DNA of 64,000 nt, from positions 50,644,066 through 50,708,065 of the forward strand of contig NC_080042.1 of the NCBI RefSeq assembly GCF_012489685.1, read 5' to 3'. The notes beneath the pieces were generated by a model that was given only the letters and a program-made list of their open reading frames with translations, searched no databases and was not told the DNA's origin. This document shows, piece by piece, positions 1-9,763 of the stretch; within the stretch, counting starts at the first letter, position 1, and each line of letters opens with the position of its first letter. Position numbers and translations under genes: made by a program. Origin of the DNA: Lotus japonicus. Its lineage: Eukaryota > Streptophyta > Magnoliopsida > Fabales > Fabaceae.

Positions 1-310
1 CATACACCGGTCCTCGAAGTCGATTGAAGTAGTTTCCCCAACCTTGAGCTTGGACTTCAGGACGGAGATCAAACCCATTTGCAGCCAAGTTGTCGAAGTT
101 GATTCTCCATTCTGCCAGGACTTGGAGTTCCTCAGGAGGAAATACACAGTGAACGGCACAGCCCCGTTCTGCAATAGGAACAACCTGCTCTTGAGCTTGA
201 GCTTGTTCTTGTGCTGGGTTCTCAGAGCCCCGTTGACCCGTTGCCAAACCGACTACCATGTGAGGGAACTGAGGTGCATCTGCAGTTGATCTTCTGGTTT
301 GTCTCACCAT
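1..310 (-). CDS. Envelope-like / putative plant transposon protein, N-terminal part
   Basis: An ATG at 308-310 on the minus strand opens a frame with no stop to base 1, about 103 residues. The N-terminus is basic (MVRQTRRS), followed by a Gln/Ala/Glu-rich stretch and then the block around NFDNLAANGF and WGNYFNRLRGPVY, which I recognise from the third ORF of SIRE-type elements and from proteins annotated as putative plant transposon protein. It lies downstream of pol in the same orientation, as expected for the SIRE extra ORF. Its function is unknown; the envelope label is historical and no signal peptide or membrane segment is visible in the part present. The C-terminal part is outside the window. 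Confidence 0.6.
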   Translation of the reverse strand, partial: MVRQTRRSTADAPQFPHMVVGLATGQRGSENPAQEQAQAQEQVVPIAERGCAVHCVFPPEELQVLAEWRINFDNLAANGFDLRPEVQAQGWGNYFNRLRGPVY

Positions 311-753
311 TTTGAAGAGGTTGAAGGTTTGAGGTAGAAGATGAAGTTTGAAGGATGAAGAGAGATCGAGAGAGAAATCACGAAGGAGGCGGTTTTGAAA
401 AGCAGGGAGTGCGAGAGTGAAAACCGGAAGTGAGAGAGAACGTGTGTGTATAGTGGGTTTTATCAAATAACCGTTGTTGATTCAAAAAGCACTTTAAGAT
501 CAACGGTTGAAAATTAAAGATAGACAGTAACAGTAAAATACACAATCACACACAGAAGATAAGCATATCTACACGCAATCACAACAGACTGTCACACGGG
601 CACAAGGAACTATGCATCAGAAATTCTGACGCACGTGTTGTTGTCTCAGCTTCAGAGTCAGTACCAGTGGGCACACACACTCTGATTGAGTTACCTTCTG
701 GACTAGACATCTTCTGATCAAGAAGTATCATAGTCAGAGGTTCTGATCTATCT
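311..753. other. Spacer between pol and the envelope-like ORF
   Basis: This stretch has no coding frame of note. It carries purine-rich runs just upstream of the envelope-like ATG on the minus strand and short SIRE-style CTTCTGA/CAGAAG words. It probably serves as leader for the downstream ORF. Confidence 0.5.
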
Positions 754-3700
754 TCACTCTGGACAAAAGTCCATGTTTAGATTTTTCAGAATAAAATTAA
801 ATCTATCTTCAGCTAAGGGCTTTGTAAAGATATCTGCCCATTGATGGTCAGTATCAACAAACTTCAGAAGAAGTACGCCCTTCTGCACATAATCTCTAAT
901 GAAGTGATACTTTACCTCAATGTGCTTTGCCCTTGAATGCAAGATAGGATTCTTGCTCAACGAAATTGCAGCAGTGTTATCACAATAGATTGGGATATTG
1001 CTCTCAAGGATCTGATAATCCTCCAGCTGATGTTTCATCCAGAGCATCTGAGTGCTGCATATTGCTGCTGAGATATATTCTGCCTCTGCAGTTGATAGAG
1101 CAATGGTTGATTGCCTCTTGCTTGCCCATGAGACTAGATTGCTTCCCAGAAATTGACAATTTCCAGAAGTACTTTTTCTCTCTGTTCTATCTCCAGCATA
1201 ATCAGCATCACAATAACCTGAAAGCTTATACTCTGATGTTTTCTTATACATCAAGCCAAGGTTAGTGGTGCCTTTCAGATACCTTAGGATCCTCTTAACA
1301 GCAGTTAAGTGGGTTTCCCTTGGATCTGATTGGAAACGAGCACATAAATGAACACTAAATAATATGTCTGGCCTAGATGCAGTTAAGTACAGAAGTGAAC
1401 CTATCATGCCACGATAGAGCTTCTGACATACTTTACCACTTATATCTTCTTTTTCCAGAATGCATGTTGGATGCATTGGAGTCTTGGCCACTGTAGATTC
1501 CAGCATATTGAACTTCTTCAGAAGTTCTTTAGTGTACTTGCTCTGATGGATATATGTTCCTTCTGGTGTTTGATCAACTTGTATTCCCAGAAAGTACTTT
1601 AATTCTCCCATCATACTCATCTCGAATTCAGCCTGCATCATCTCAGAAAATTCTTTGCATAGAGATTGATTAGCAGAACCAAATATAATATCATCAACAT
1701 AAATTTGCACAATTAAGATATCATCTTTATAAGTCTTGCAAAAAAGAGTTGTATCTACTTTACCCCTTACAAACTCATTCTCCAGAAGGAATGAGCTAAG
1801 TCTCTCATACCATGCTCTGGGAGCTTGCTTCAGACCGTAGAGTGATTTCTTCAATTTGAACACATGGTCTGGTTTCTTTTCATCTTCAAAACCTGGGGGT
1901 TGATGAACATAGACTTCCTCTAAGATATAACCATTTAGGAAGGCACTCTTTACGTCCATCTGATGTAGAACTATGTTGTGATTTACTGAGAAAGAAATCA
2001 ATAGTCTGATTGCCTCCAGTCTTGCTACTGGAGCAAATGTTTCAGTGTAGTCTATTCCTTCCTGCTGGCTGTAGCCTTGAGCAACTAGCCTTGCCTTGTT
2101 TCTGACTACATCTCCTTTCTCATTTAGCTTGTTTCTGAATACCCATTTCGTTCCAATAACATGGACATTCTCAGGCTTCTTCACTAAGCTCCAAACATCA
2201 TTCTTGGAGAATTGATTCAATTCTTCTTCCATGGCCAGAATCCAATCCTTGTCCTGAAGAGCTTCATCTATGGACTTGGGTTCAATTAAGGACACCAATC
2301 CTTTCAGACTCAGCAAGGTCTCTTCAGAGGGTCTGAAGGCAGATCTGGTTCTGACTGGTTCATCTTTGTTGCCCAGAATCAATTCCTTAGGATGAGCTGC
2401 AGTGATTCTGCTCTTCTTCAGAGTTTGTGAGTTAGAGGGACCAGCTTCTTCCTCTGGTTCATCTTCCTCTGGCTCAACTTCCTCTGGAGCTTTGCCTTTG
2501 TCAGAAACATTTATGCTTAAATCTGCAAACTTTTCAACTAGCTTTGACTGGTCAGAGTCAAGCTTATCATCAAATCTAACATGAATAGATTCTTCAATAG
2601 TCTTAGCATCAGTATTATAAAATCTAAAACCTTTAGATCTATCAGAATAACCAAGTAATAGACACTTAGAAGATTTAGCATCAAATTTATGCAATCTATC
2701 CTTAGTATTGAGAACATAACAAACACAGCCAAAAGGATGAAAATAAGAAATGTTGGGTTTTATGTTCTTCCACAATTCATAAGGAGTCTTATTCAGAATT
2801 GGTCTCACAGAGATTCTGTTCTGAATGTAACATGCTGTATTTACTGCCTCTGCCCAAAAGTGCTTAGCCATGCCAGTTTCTTGGAGCATGGTTCTAGCCA
2901 TCTCCTGAAGAGTTCTGTTCTTCCTCTCAACAACACCATTTTGTTGAGGAGTTCTGGGACAAGAGAAATCATGTGTAATTCCATAGGAATCAAACAGACT
3001 CTCAAACTTGTCATTCTCAAACTCTCCACCATGGTCACTTCTGACACGCACAATTCTACAAGCCTTCTCGTTTTGCACTTGAGCAATGAAGGTAGAGAAC
3101 ACAGCATGAGACTCATCCTTGCGGGTTAGAAACTTTACCCATGTCCAGCGGCTATAGTCATCAACGATAACCATCCCATATCTCTTGCCACCTATAGACT
3201 CAGTTTTCACTGGTCCAAACAGGTCGATATGCAGAAGTTCTAACGGCCTTGAGGTTGAGACAACATTCTTTGCCTTGAAAGGGACTTTTGTGAATTTGCC
3301 TTTCTGACATGCTTCACAAAGAGCGTCTGAAGCGAACTTCAGATTGGGTAAGCCCCTGACAAGGTTTAGCTTGCTCAGCTGAGAAATCTTTCTCATACTG
3401 GCATGCCCTAACCGTCTATGCCATACCCACTGCTCTTCATTAACAGACAGAAGGCACTTCACATTCTGAGCCTCCAACTCAGATAATCTGATCTTATAAA
3501 TGTTGTTCTTCCTCTTGCTGTTAAACAGAACAGAGCCATCGATCTGACTTACAGCCCGGCAGGACTTTTGATTGAATATAACATCATAACCCTTGTCAGC
3601 TAATTGACTTATAGACAATAAGTTATGTGTTAAGCCGTCTACCAATAAAACATTATCAATGCATGGACTACTATCTACACAAATAGTACCAGTACCAATA

Positions 3701-3858
3701 ATTTTACCCTTTTCATTTCCTCCAAAGCCAACTTCGCCTCCAGGCTTAAGTTTCAGCTCTCGGAACATACGCTTTTCTCCCGTCATGTGACGCGAGCATC
3801 CACTGTCCAGATACCATGATTGGTGTTTCAGTGGAGCTATCAAGGATATCTGCAACAT
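754..3858 (-). CDS. pol: Copia pol polyprotein (protease, integrase, reverse transcriptase, RNase H)
   Basis: An uninterrupted frame of about 1034 residues. Visible in order: aspartic protease motif LDSG at 17-20; GAG-pre-integrase zinc finger with HRRLGH at 147-152 and CEAC at 181-184; integrase with D212, D275 and E311 (DD35E spacing); a long acidic linker at about 430-500; reverse transcriptase with YVDD at 720-723; RNase H with D884, E925 and D960. It ends FCPE at 754, typical of SIRE pol. The frame overlaps gag by 113 nt in a different reading frame (+1 relative to gag), so expression would need frameshifting or another recoding step. The reported first Met is only the first ATG in this frame, not a known initiation site. 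All catalytic motifs are intact. Confidence 0.95.
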   Translation of the reverse strand: MLQISLIAPLKHQSWYLDSGCSRHMTGEKRMFRELKLKPGGEVGFGGNEKGKIIGTGTICVDSSPCIDNVLLVDGLTHNLLSISQLADKGYDVIFNQKSCRAVSQIDGSVLFNSKRKNNIYKIRLSELEAQNVKCLLSVNEEQWVWHRRLGHASMRKISQLSKLNLVRGLPNLKFASDALCEACQKGKFTKVPFKAKNVVSTSRPLELLHIDLFGPVKTESIGGKRYGMVIVDDYSRWTWVKFLTRKDESHAVFSTFIAQVQNEKACRIVRVRSDHGGEFENDKFESLFDSYGITHDFSCPRTPQQNGVVERKNRTLQEMARTMLQETGMAKHFWAEAVNTACYIQNRISVRPILNKTPYELWKNIKPNISYFHPFGCVCYVLNTKDRLHKFDAKSSKCLLLGYSDRSKGFRFYNTDAKTIEESIHVRFDDKLDSDQSKLVEKFADLSINVSDKGKAPEEVEPEEDEPEEEAGPSNSQTLKKSRITAAHPKELILGNKDEPVRTRSAFRPSEETLLSLKGLVSLIEPKSIDEALQDKDWILAMEEELNQFSKNDVWSLVKKPENVHVIGTKWVFRNKLNEKGDVVRNKARLVAQGYSQQEGIDYTETFAPVARLEAIRLLISFSVNHNIVLHQMDVKSAFLNGYILEEVYVHQPPGFEDEKKPDHVFKLKKSLYGLKQAPRAWYERLSSFLLENEFVRGKVDTTLFCKTYKDDILIVQIYVDDIIFGSANQSLCKEFSEMMQAEFEMSMMGELKYFLGIQVDQTPEGTYIHQSKYTKELLKKFNMLESTVAKTPMHPTCILEKEDISGKVCQKLYRGMIGSLLYLTASRPDILFSVHLCARFQSDPRETHLTAVKRILRYLKGTTNLGLMYKKTSEYKLSGYCDADYAGDRTERKSTSGNCQFLGSNLVSWASKRQSTIALSTAEAEYISAAICSTQMLWMKHQLEDYQILESNIPIYCDNTAAISLSKNPILHSRAKHIEVKYHFIRDYVQKGVLLLKFVDTDHQWADIFTKPLAEDRFNFILKNLNMDFCPE

Positions 3859-5656
3859 AGATAATCTTGTCCTTAGGTACCCACTTTCTGGGTCCTCTTT
3901 TGTTAGTTACCCCAAAGGTTCTGATCACCTTGGGTGTCTCAACATGATATTTTAAAGGAATATTTGCATGATATTTAGTCATAGAGAAAGATCCCTTTTT
4001 AAGAGGATTTTTAGCAACTTCAGCAGGTACAGGATCAGGCAATATGGTACCAGAGGGAACAAAGCATTCATACAAAGATTTAGCTTTAGACACAGAAGGC
4101 TCATTTCTAATTGGTTTAGAATAGCCAATGCCATGCATTCCATTTCTGCTTACACCATAGATCATTGAAGCCATTAAGCTTCTATCTACGCTTTTAGCTA
4201 GGAATCTTTGAAAAGATTTTTCATACTTAGATTCATGCTTACTATCAGAGCCATCGCAGGCAATAACTTCTTCTAACTTTGCAATTTGATTCTTAAGCAC
4301 AGAGTTAGAATTAACTAAAGCATGGTTATCATTTTTCAAATCAGATATGATTTTCTCATGTTCAGAAGGAGTTTTAGAAACAGCAGATAAGTTCTTTTTC
4401 AGCTTCTTATGCTTAGACAACAAGGAGTTATACTTATCCATGATATCAGACAAAGCATGTTTCAGTTCAGAGGTAGAGAAGGAAGCAAATACCTCATTTT
4501 CATCGTCAGAGTCTGGATCTCCTTCTGATTCTGAGTCAGAGTCAACAGCTTCCTTTGACTCTGTTCCTTTGTCTTTGACAATAGCCATGAGTCCTTGGAC
4601 TTCACCATCAGAGTCAACATCCTCTGACTCTGATTCATCGAATGTCACCATCAGACTCTTCTTGGTCTTGAAGTGCTTCTTTGGCTTCTTGTCCTTCTTC
4701 AATTTTGGACAGTCACTTTTGTAGTGCCCTGATTCTTTGCACTCAAAGCAAGTGACTTCCTTGATTGATGACCTCTTCTGACCTGAGGATTCAGACTTTC
4801 CTCTTGCCTTTCCAGAGCCTTTGAACTTGCTCTGCCTGTGCTTCCAGATGCGGTTGAGTCTCTTGGAGATCAGAGTCAGCTCATCTTCATCAGAATCTTC
4901 TGATGCTTCTTCAGATTCTTCTTCTTCAGCTTGAAGAGCCTTTGACTTCTCAACCTTAGCCTTTTCAGATTTGGATTTCAAGGCTATGGACTTTTTCCTC
5001 AGATCTTGCATCTCTGAGCGCTTCAGCTCATGGCATTTCAAAATGTTGATGAGTTCTTCTAAACTCATATTCTCAACATCTCTCGTGAGCTCTATTGAAG
5101 TCACCAAAGGCATCCAACTTTCAGGAAGACACCTGATGACCCTTATGACGTGATCTTTTGTTGTGTAGCTCTTGTTGAGAGGACGTATGCCAGCTACAAG
5201 CAGTTGAAATCTGGAGAACATTTCTTCAATGGACTCATTTGGCTCCATGATGAAGGATTCATACTTTTGGATCAAAGACAATGCCTTTGATTCTTTGACT
5301 TTCTTGTTTCCTTCATGAGACATCTTCAGAGAATCAAAAATGCCTTTAGCAAACTCACGATCTGTAATCTTCTGGTACTCCTCATAGGAGATAGCACTTA
5401 GAAGAATTGCTCTTGCTTTATGATGTTGTGAGTACAGCTTCTTTTGATCTGCAGACATCTCTGACCTTGGGATCTTTTTGCCATCTGCATCAACTGGACG
5501 CTCATAGCCATCCACAATAATATCCCAGAGATCTGCATCGAAACCCAGAAAGAAACTTTCCAGTCTATCTTTCCAATATTCGAACCTTTGACCATCGAAC
5601 ATAGGAGGCTTTGCGTTGTAACCATCTCTTTGAGTTTCACTGGTGGTGGCAGCCAT
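3746..5656 (-). CDS. gag: SIRE gag polyprotein with CCHC zinc knuckle
   Basis: A 636-residue frame starting MAATTSE, 72 nt downstream of the LTR boundary through the primer-binding site. Residues 15-210 match the copia gag capsid region (UBN2/DUF4219-type; PPMFDGQRFEYWKDR near 17-31). An acidic Ser/Glu/Asp-rich region follows at about 243-262, then one CX2CX4HX4C knuckle at 303-316, a second acidic region, and a predicted coiled-coil-like Lys/Leu/Asn stretch at about 405-470. The C-terminal 37 codons overlap the protease region of pol in the other frame. The gag of the second element (10425-12131) is closely related but lacks the knuckle. Confidence 0.93.
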   Translation of the reverse strand: MAATTSETQRDGYNAKPPMFDGQRFEYWKDRLESFFLGFDADLWDIIVDGYERPVDADGKKIPRSEMSADQKKLYSQHHKARAILLSAISYEEYQKITDREFAKGIFDSLKMSHEGNKKVKESKALSLIQKYESFIMEPNESIEEMFSRFQLLVAGIRPLNKSYTTKDHVIRVIRCLPESWMPLVTSIELTRDVENMSLEELINILKCHELKRSEMQDLRKKSIALKSKSEKAKVEKSKALQAEEEESEEASEDSDEDELTLISKRLNRIWKHRQSKFKGSGKARGKSESSGQKRSSIKEVTCFECKESGHYKSDCPKLKKDKKPKKHFKTKKSLMVTFDESESEDVDSDGEVQGLMAIVKDKGTESKEAVDSDSESEGDPDSDDENEVFASFSTSELKHALSDIMDKYNSLLSKHKKLKKNLSAVSKTPSEHEKIISDLKNDNHALVNSNSVLKNQIAKLEEVIACDGSDSKHESKYEKSFQRFLAKSVDRSLMASMIYGVSRNGMHGIGYSKPIRNEPSVSKAKSLYECFVPSGTILPDPVPAEVAKNPLKKGSFSMTKYHANIPLKYHVETPKVIRTFGVTNKRGPRKWVPKDKIIYVADILDSSTETPIMVSGQWMLASHDGRKAYVPRAET

Positions 5657-5712
5657 TGTTTTTCACACCGGCCCGGATCACTGAACACTGTTAGGTGTGG
5701 TAATCAGAACTT

Positions 5713-5726
5713 GCGCTCTGATACCA
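5713..5726 (-). other. Primer-binding site, initiator tRNA-Met type
   Basis: On the minus strand this reads TGGTATCAGAGCGC, two bases after the LTR ends in CA. TGGTATCAGAGC is the standard copia primer-binding site complementary to the 3' end of initiator tRNA-Met. It fixes the LTR boundary at 5729. Confidence 0.93.
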
Positions 5727-5728
5727 AT

Positions 5729-7010
5729 TGAAGGTATGAAAAACGGTAGAAAGGGGGGTTTGAATAACGTTTTCAGTACAAAACTACCACCTTAAAGATT
5801 TTAACAAATCTTTTCGAGAACTAAGTGCAAAAGATAGAGATAGAAAAGCACACAAGTATTTTATCCTGGTTCACTTGATAAATCCCTCAAGCTAATCCAG
5901 TCCACCCGTTAAGGTGATTTCTTCCTTCTTAGAATGAAGGCAATCCACTAATCAGATAATTGTTACAACTGCACTTGAAACCTACAAGTGACTAACAATA
6001 CACTGACTTAGCTATCACTAAGATTCACTCTCTTAGTCTTCTCTAGGATCCGATCAACCTTGATCTCCTAAAGGAATCACCACTAAGATTCACTCTCTTA
6101 GTCTTCTTAAGGATACTGACCTACCCGGTCCCTTAAGGAAAATCAAACAACTGTTTGAGGTTGGTGTTTACAAGGATTTGCTTCTGAATAAGCTGAGTGT
6201 AAACTAAATAAATTACAAGATGAAAGAAAGCTTAGAATATTTTGAATATCTTGCGCGTGTGTTGCTTCTTGTATTCACTTCTTCTCTAGCCGCTTCTTTC
6301 AATCTTCAGCCTCTATATATACTCCAAGGATTAGGGTTGAGCGTTGCATGGGAAATGCTACCGTTGGAGGGCAGTTCTGGAAAATCCAGCTTCTGCTGTG
6401 GCTGAGAACGTTAGGTAGGTCGTCAGGAAGGTACACTTGCTTTTGTACTTGGATAGCGACTTGACCTTTTAACCTAGGAGACTTCTGATCAGAGGAATGC
6501 TTCGTATTGGAACTTGTGAAGCCGGTTGATCAGAGTCAGAGGGATAGCACAGATCCTCTGACCATTGTATCTTCTGATTCTGAACTCAGAGGGAAGAACA
6601 TGGCCTTCAGAGTTTCTTGCTTCTGGACTTCAGAGTTTCTACTATTCAGCTTCTGGATCTTCAGAGTCTTCTACACCATCAGAACATCTGAACCTTCAGT
6701 GTTTCTTGGTTGTCAGAACTTCTGGATCATCAGAGCTTCTAGCGACTGAGTCCTCATCAGAGTTTGTATAGCTTCAGATCTTCTGAAGCTTTTCCACTGT
6801 TCATACTGAACATGGTGAATGCGAAAGCGTTGCTTGGTTTACCCTTTATACACAGTGCTTCTGATTTGTGTGAAATTGAGTCAGGGTCAGAGCCTGTAAA
6901 TAGCACACTCAGAAAAACACGTTAGAGTACCACAATTGTTCATATCAAAAGGTTAACTTGTAATCATCAAAACATAGAGTTGTACTACTAGATCAAAACT
7001 TGATCTTACA
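5729..7010 (-). repeat. 5' LTR of the SIRE-type element (1282 bp)
   Basis: In element orientation the LTR begins TGTAAGATCAAG (at 7010) and ends TACCTTCA (at 5729). It contains a TATA-like TATATATAG near 6312-6320, repeated CTTCTGATC/CAGAACTT words at about 6480-6790 that are diagnostic of this SIRE family, and a repeated CACTAAGATTCACTCTCTTAG motif at about 6015-6100. It aligns along most of its length with the LTRs at 8587-9763 and 12206-13366, but is clearly more diverged from them than they are from each other. Confidence 0.92.
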
Positions 7011-7640
7011 ACAACTCCTCCTTGCAAAAGATACTACCCTACTCCTGGAACTCATACGACCTCTCATCAGAATCCATCTCTTAACTCCTATTCCTTCTAC
7101 TGTTACATCCTTATGAAACAAGGATAGATACTATCAGGTCGAACGGTAATTTTGACACTTCTAGATATAACCTCGTCGCACCGGCTAAGTCTATAAATGA
7201 ATGCGTAGCACTAGAATCAAATAGCACGATAAGGGAATTACCCGCAATCTCGCAGGTACTGCGCATCATACCATTGTCTTCATCAACTCCAGCTCCGATG
7301 ATCGAGTAGACCCTTCCACTAGCAGTAGGCCTCCTAGCCCCAGCAACATTCGCAGTAACCACAACCTTAGGAACCTTGCAATCCTTAGAAAAATGTCCAA
7401 CCTTGTTGCAGTTCCAGCAAACCGGCTCAGTAGAGCGATTGGCAAAATGTCCCTTCTTGTTGCACTTGAAGCAAGTCACATCCTCCAAACTTACTGATAG
7501 TGGTCTTGGTGCAAAAGTATTTTCGCCCGAGGGATAAAAGGACCCAGAAGCTGCTCCCTCCCCCTGAGAACGGAGGTACGACTTCTTCTTATAGTGCTTG
7601 CCCTGGTCATATCTTCCTTGGATTTTATGTTCTGATTGTT
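7011..7640 (-). pseudogene. Ty3/gypsy gag-protease remnant (Tekay-like)
   Basis: Open from 7488 to 7111 on the minus strand. It shows one recognisable knuckle region CFKCNKKGHF, a second CWNCNKVGHFSKDC, a spacer ending SGRVYSI, and a retropepsin-like block LIVLFDSSATHSFID. The usual catalytic triplet DSG reads DSS here, so the protease would be inactive. Upstream codons (7489-7640) continue the gag tail in broken frames. The remnant stops at 7011 where the SIRE LTR begins, so it was the SIRE target. A related gag-pro remnant lies at 25842-26663. Confidence 0.75.
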
Positions 7641-8313
7641 ATGGATTTTAGGATTTAGGTTAATTAGATTATTAAGGATTTAGGTTAATTAGATTATTAA
7701 GGATTAAATTTGAAGTTAAAATGTTTAATTTTATTTTTTTTTAATCCATGTGTATCTAAAAAACAAATAAGACACGTGGAATCAATGACTCGGCAAAAAT
7801 TGAGCTAGATAAGCTGGTAACACGAGTAGGGACCTATTTTGATTAAAAAAAAATTCCAAGGATTCGGAATCGGAAAAAAAAAATTCAGGGACTTATTTTC
7901 GTACGACAGACAATTTCAAGGACCTCCAGAGTATTTTAAGCCTTATAAATATGACAAACAATGTATCTAGCGTTTGAACTTAACAGAGATAATTACTGCA
8001 ATCAATGGGGTGGATGGTGGATTCTTCTTTGTATAGGGTTGTGGTGGAATTGACAAGACTATCCTTTGGAAAACTCTAACTTTTAAGTTGAGATCTAGAA
8101 AAAAAAGTGTGCTCAATGTTGCTTGTAGCACACCGACTTTTAGGGGTCACAATTAGTTACATGTTAAAGTAAATATACAATGATTTCCAAAAAAGATTTA
8201 TAAAATGCGGGTATTTTTTTTCTTTCTTTTCAAAACTTGTCATGCATACATCTGCCGGAAAGCTCATACATCCAGCCTTCACAAGGCAAGCATCCGAAGG
8301 TATCAACAGATGT
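7641..8313. other. Non-coding interval with a 25-bp tandem duplication
   Basis: No gene is visible. A unit of about 25 bp (GGATTTAGGTTAATTAGATT and following bases) occurs twice in tandem at about 7653-7704. A 24-nt segment at 7961-7984 recurs exactly at 32506-32529. The interval ends abruptly at 8313/8314, where the truncated SIRE derivative begins. Confidence 0.5.
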
Positions 8314-8512
8314 TCATCTTCTCCCTTGGGATCTTTACACCATGTTCATCGACAGGAGGGGTGTAGCCATCAACAACAAAATCCCAGAGATCAGGATCAA
8401 AGCCAAGAAAGAAGCTTTTGATTCTATCTTTCCAGAAATCAAATCTCTGACCATCAAAGATAGGTGGTCTTGCACTGTATTGATATTTGCTTGTAGTAGT
8501 GGTGGAATCCAT
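8314..8512 (-). pseudogene. Truncated second copy of the SIRE gag 5' end
   Basis: The gag start codon is at 8510-8512 (MDSTTTTSKY), and about 66 codons follow that are identical to the start of the full gag at 12131. The copy ends at 8314 with a switch to unrelated sequence. It is preceded by a normal leader and primer-binding site, so the LTR at 8587-9763 acts as the 5' LTR of this fragment as well as the 3' LTR of the copy to its right. Confidence 0.9.
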
Positions 8513-8586
8513 GAGTTTTTCACACTGGCCCGGATCTACTGAACACTGTTAAGTGTGGTAATCAGAACTTGCGCTCTGATACCAAT

Positions 8587-9763
8587 TGAAGGTGTGAAAA
8601 ACGACTAAAAGGGGGGGTTGAATAGCGTTTTCAATATAAAAACTTTCCCCTTAAGATTTAAAGTAAATCTTTTCGGTTTCTCTAAGATAGATGGTGCAGC
8701 GGATAAAGATAGAGAGAAGAGAGAAGCACACAAGTATTTTATCCTGGTTCACTTGATAAATCCCTCAAGCTAATCCAGTCCACCCGTTAAGGTGATTTCT
8801 TCCTTCTTAGAATGAAGGCAATCCACTAATCAGATAATTGTTACAACTGCACTTGAAACCTACAAGTGACTAACAATACACTGACTTAGCTATCACTAAG
8901 ATTCACTCTCTTAGTCTTCTCTAGGATCCGATCAACCTTGATCTCCTAAAGGAATCACCACTAAGATTCACTCTCTTAGTCTTCTTAAGGATACTGACCT
9001 ACCCGGTCCCTTAAGGAAAATCAAACAACTGTTTGAGGTTGGTGTTTACAAAGGTTTGCTTCTAAATAAGCTGAGTGTAAACTAAATAAGAACAGATGAA
9101 GAAAGTAGAGGCTTGAATCTTTTCTTGTATTGCAGCTCTTAGTTTTTCTCTTAGCTTTCTTCTTTTTCTTCAGCCTTTTATAGTCCAAGGTGCAAAGGAT
9201 ATTTCTGTTGAGAGAATATGACCGTTGGAGGGCATTTCTGGAACTTCCAGAACCTGCTGTGGCTGAACCTTGGTAGGTAGGCTTTTCAGAATAGTACACT
9301 GCTCTTGTACTTCTCGATAGAGACCTTTGCCTTTAACCAATGACTTCTGATCAGAGGAATGCTTCGTGTTGGAACTTGTGAAGCTTGGTGATCAGAGTCA
9401 GAGGGATGCTTGGATCCTCTGACCTTCGTAACTTCTGCTTCTGGACCTTCAGAGCTTCTGGACCTTCAGAGCCTCTGGTCCCTCAGAACTTCTGGTCTTC
9501 AGATCTTCTGATCCTCAGATCCTCTGATCTTCAGATCCTCTGATCTTCAGATCCTCTGATCTTCAGATCTTCTGATCCTCTGATCTTCTGATCCTCTGAT
9601 CTTCAGAACTTCTGACGAATATATCTTCTGGTGTCAGAATCAGAGCCTGTTTGTCAAAGCACTCAAGACAAACATTAGAGTATCATAGTTGTTCATCCAC
9701 AAATAAATACTTGTTATCATCAAAACATAGAGTTGTACCACATGACCAAATCTTGATCTTACA
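8587..9763 (-). repeat. SIRE LTR, middle copy (1177 bp)
   Basis: In element orientation it runs from TGTAAGATC at 9763 to CACCTTCA at 8587. A TATA box (CTATAAAAG on the minus strand, about 9174-9183) lies in the middle. Near 9497-9600 there is an array of a 16-bp unit CAGATCCTCTGATCTT and close variants, with one unit more than in the LTR at 12206-13366. On the right side it is flanked by a polypurine tract, on the left by a primer-binding site. Confidence 0.92.

Larger units (their letters stand above)
1..7010 (-). mobile_element. SIRE/Maximus-type Ty1/copia retrotransposon, 3' end beyond window
   Basis: Minus-strand LTR retrotransposon. Reading leftward from 7010 it shows the 5' LTR (5729-7010), a primer-binding site complementary to initiator tRNA-Met, gag, pol in the copia order protease-integrase-RT-RNase H, a non-coding spacer, and an envelope-like ORF that leaves the window at base 1. 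The extra ORF downstream of pol is the hallmark of the SIRE/Maximus lineage. The 3' LTR lies outside the window, so neither LTR identity nor the target duplication can be tested; the right flank begins ACAAC. Both long ORFs are free of stops, suggesting a young insertion. It sits in an older gypsy gag-pro remnant. Confidence 0.92.

Noticed and set aside
44..289. Plus-strand frame of 81 codons at the left edge
   Set aside because: It is the complement of the envelope-like ORF and has no motif of its own.
2689..3129. Frame of 146 codons opposite SIRE integrase
   Set aside because: Shadow of pol; integrase residues on the minus strand explain the sequence.
9490..9605. Regularly repeated short units that look array-like
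   Set aside because: Units are contiguous with no unique spacers and lie in a plant LTR, so this is not a CRISPR array.
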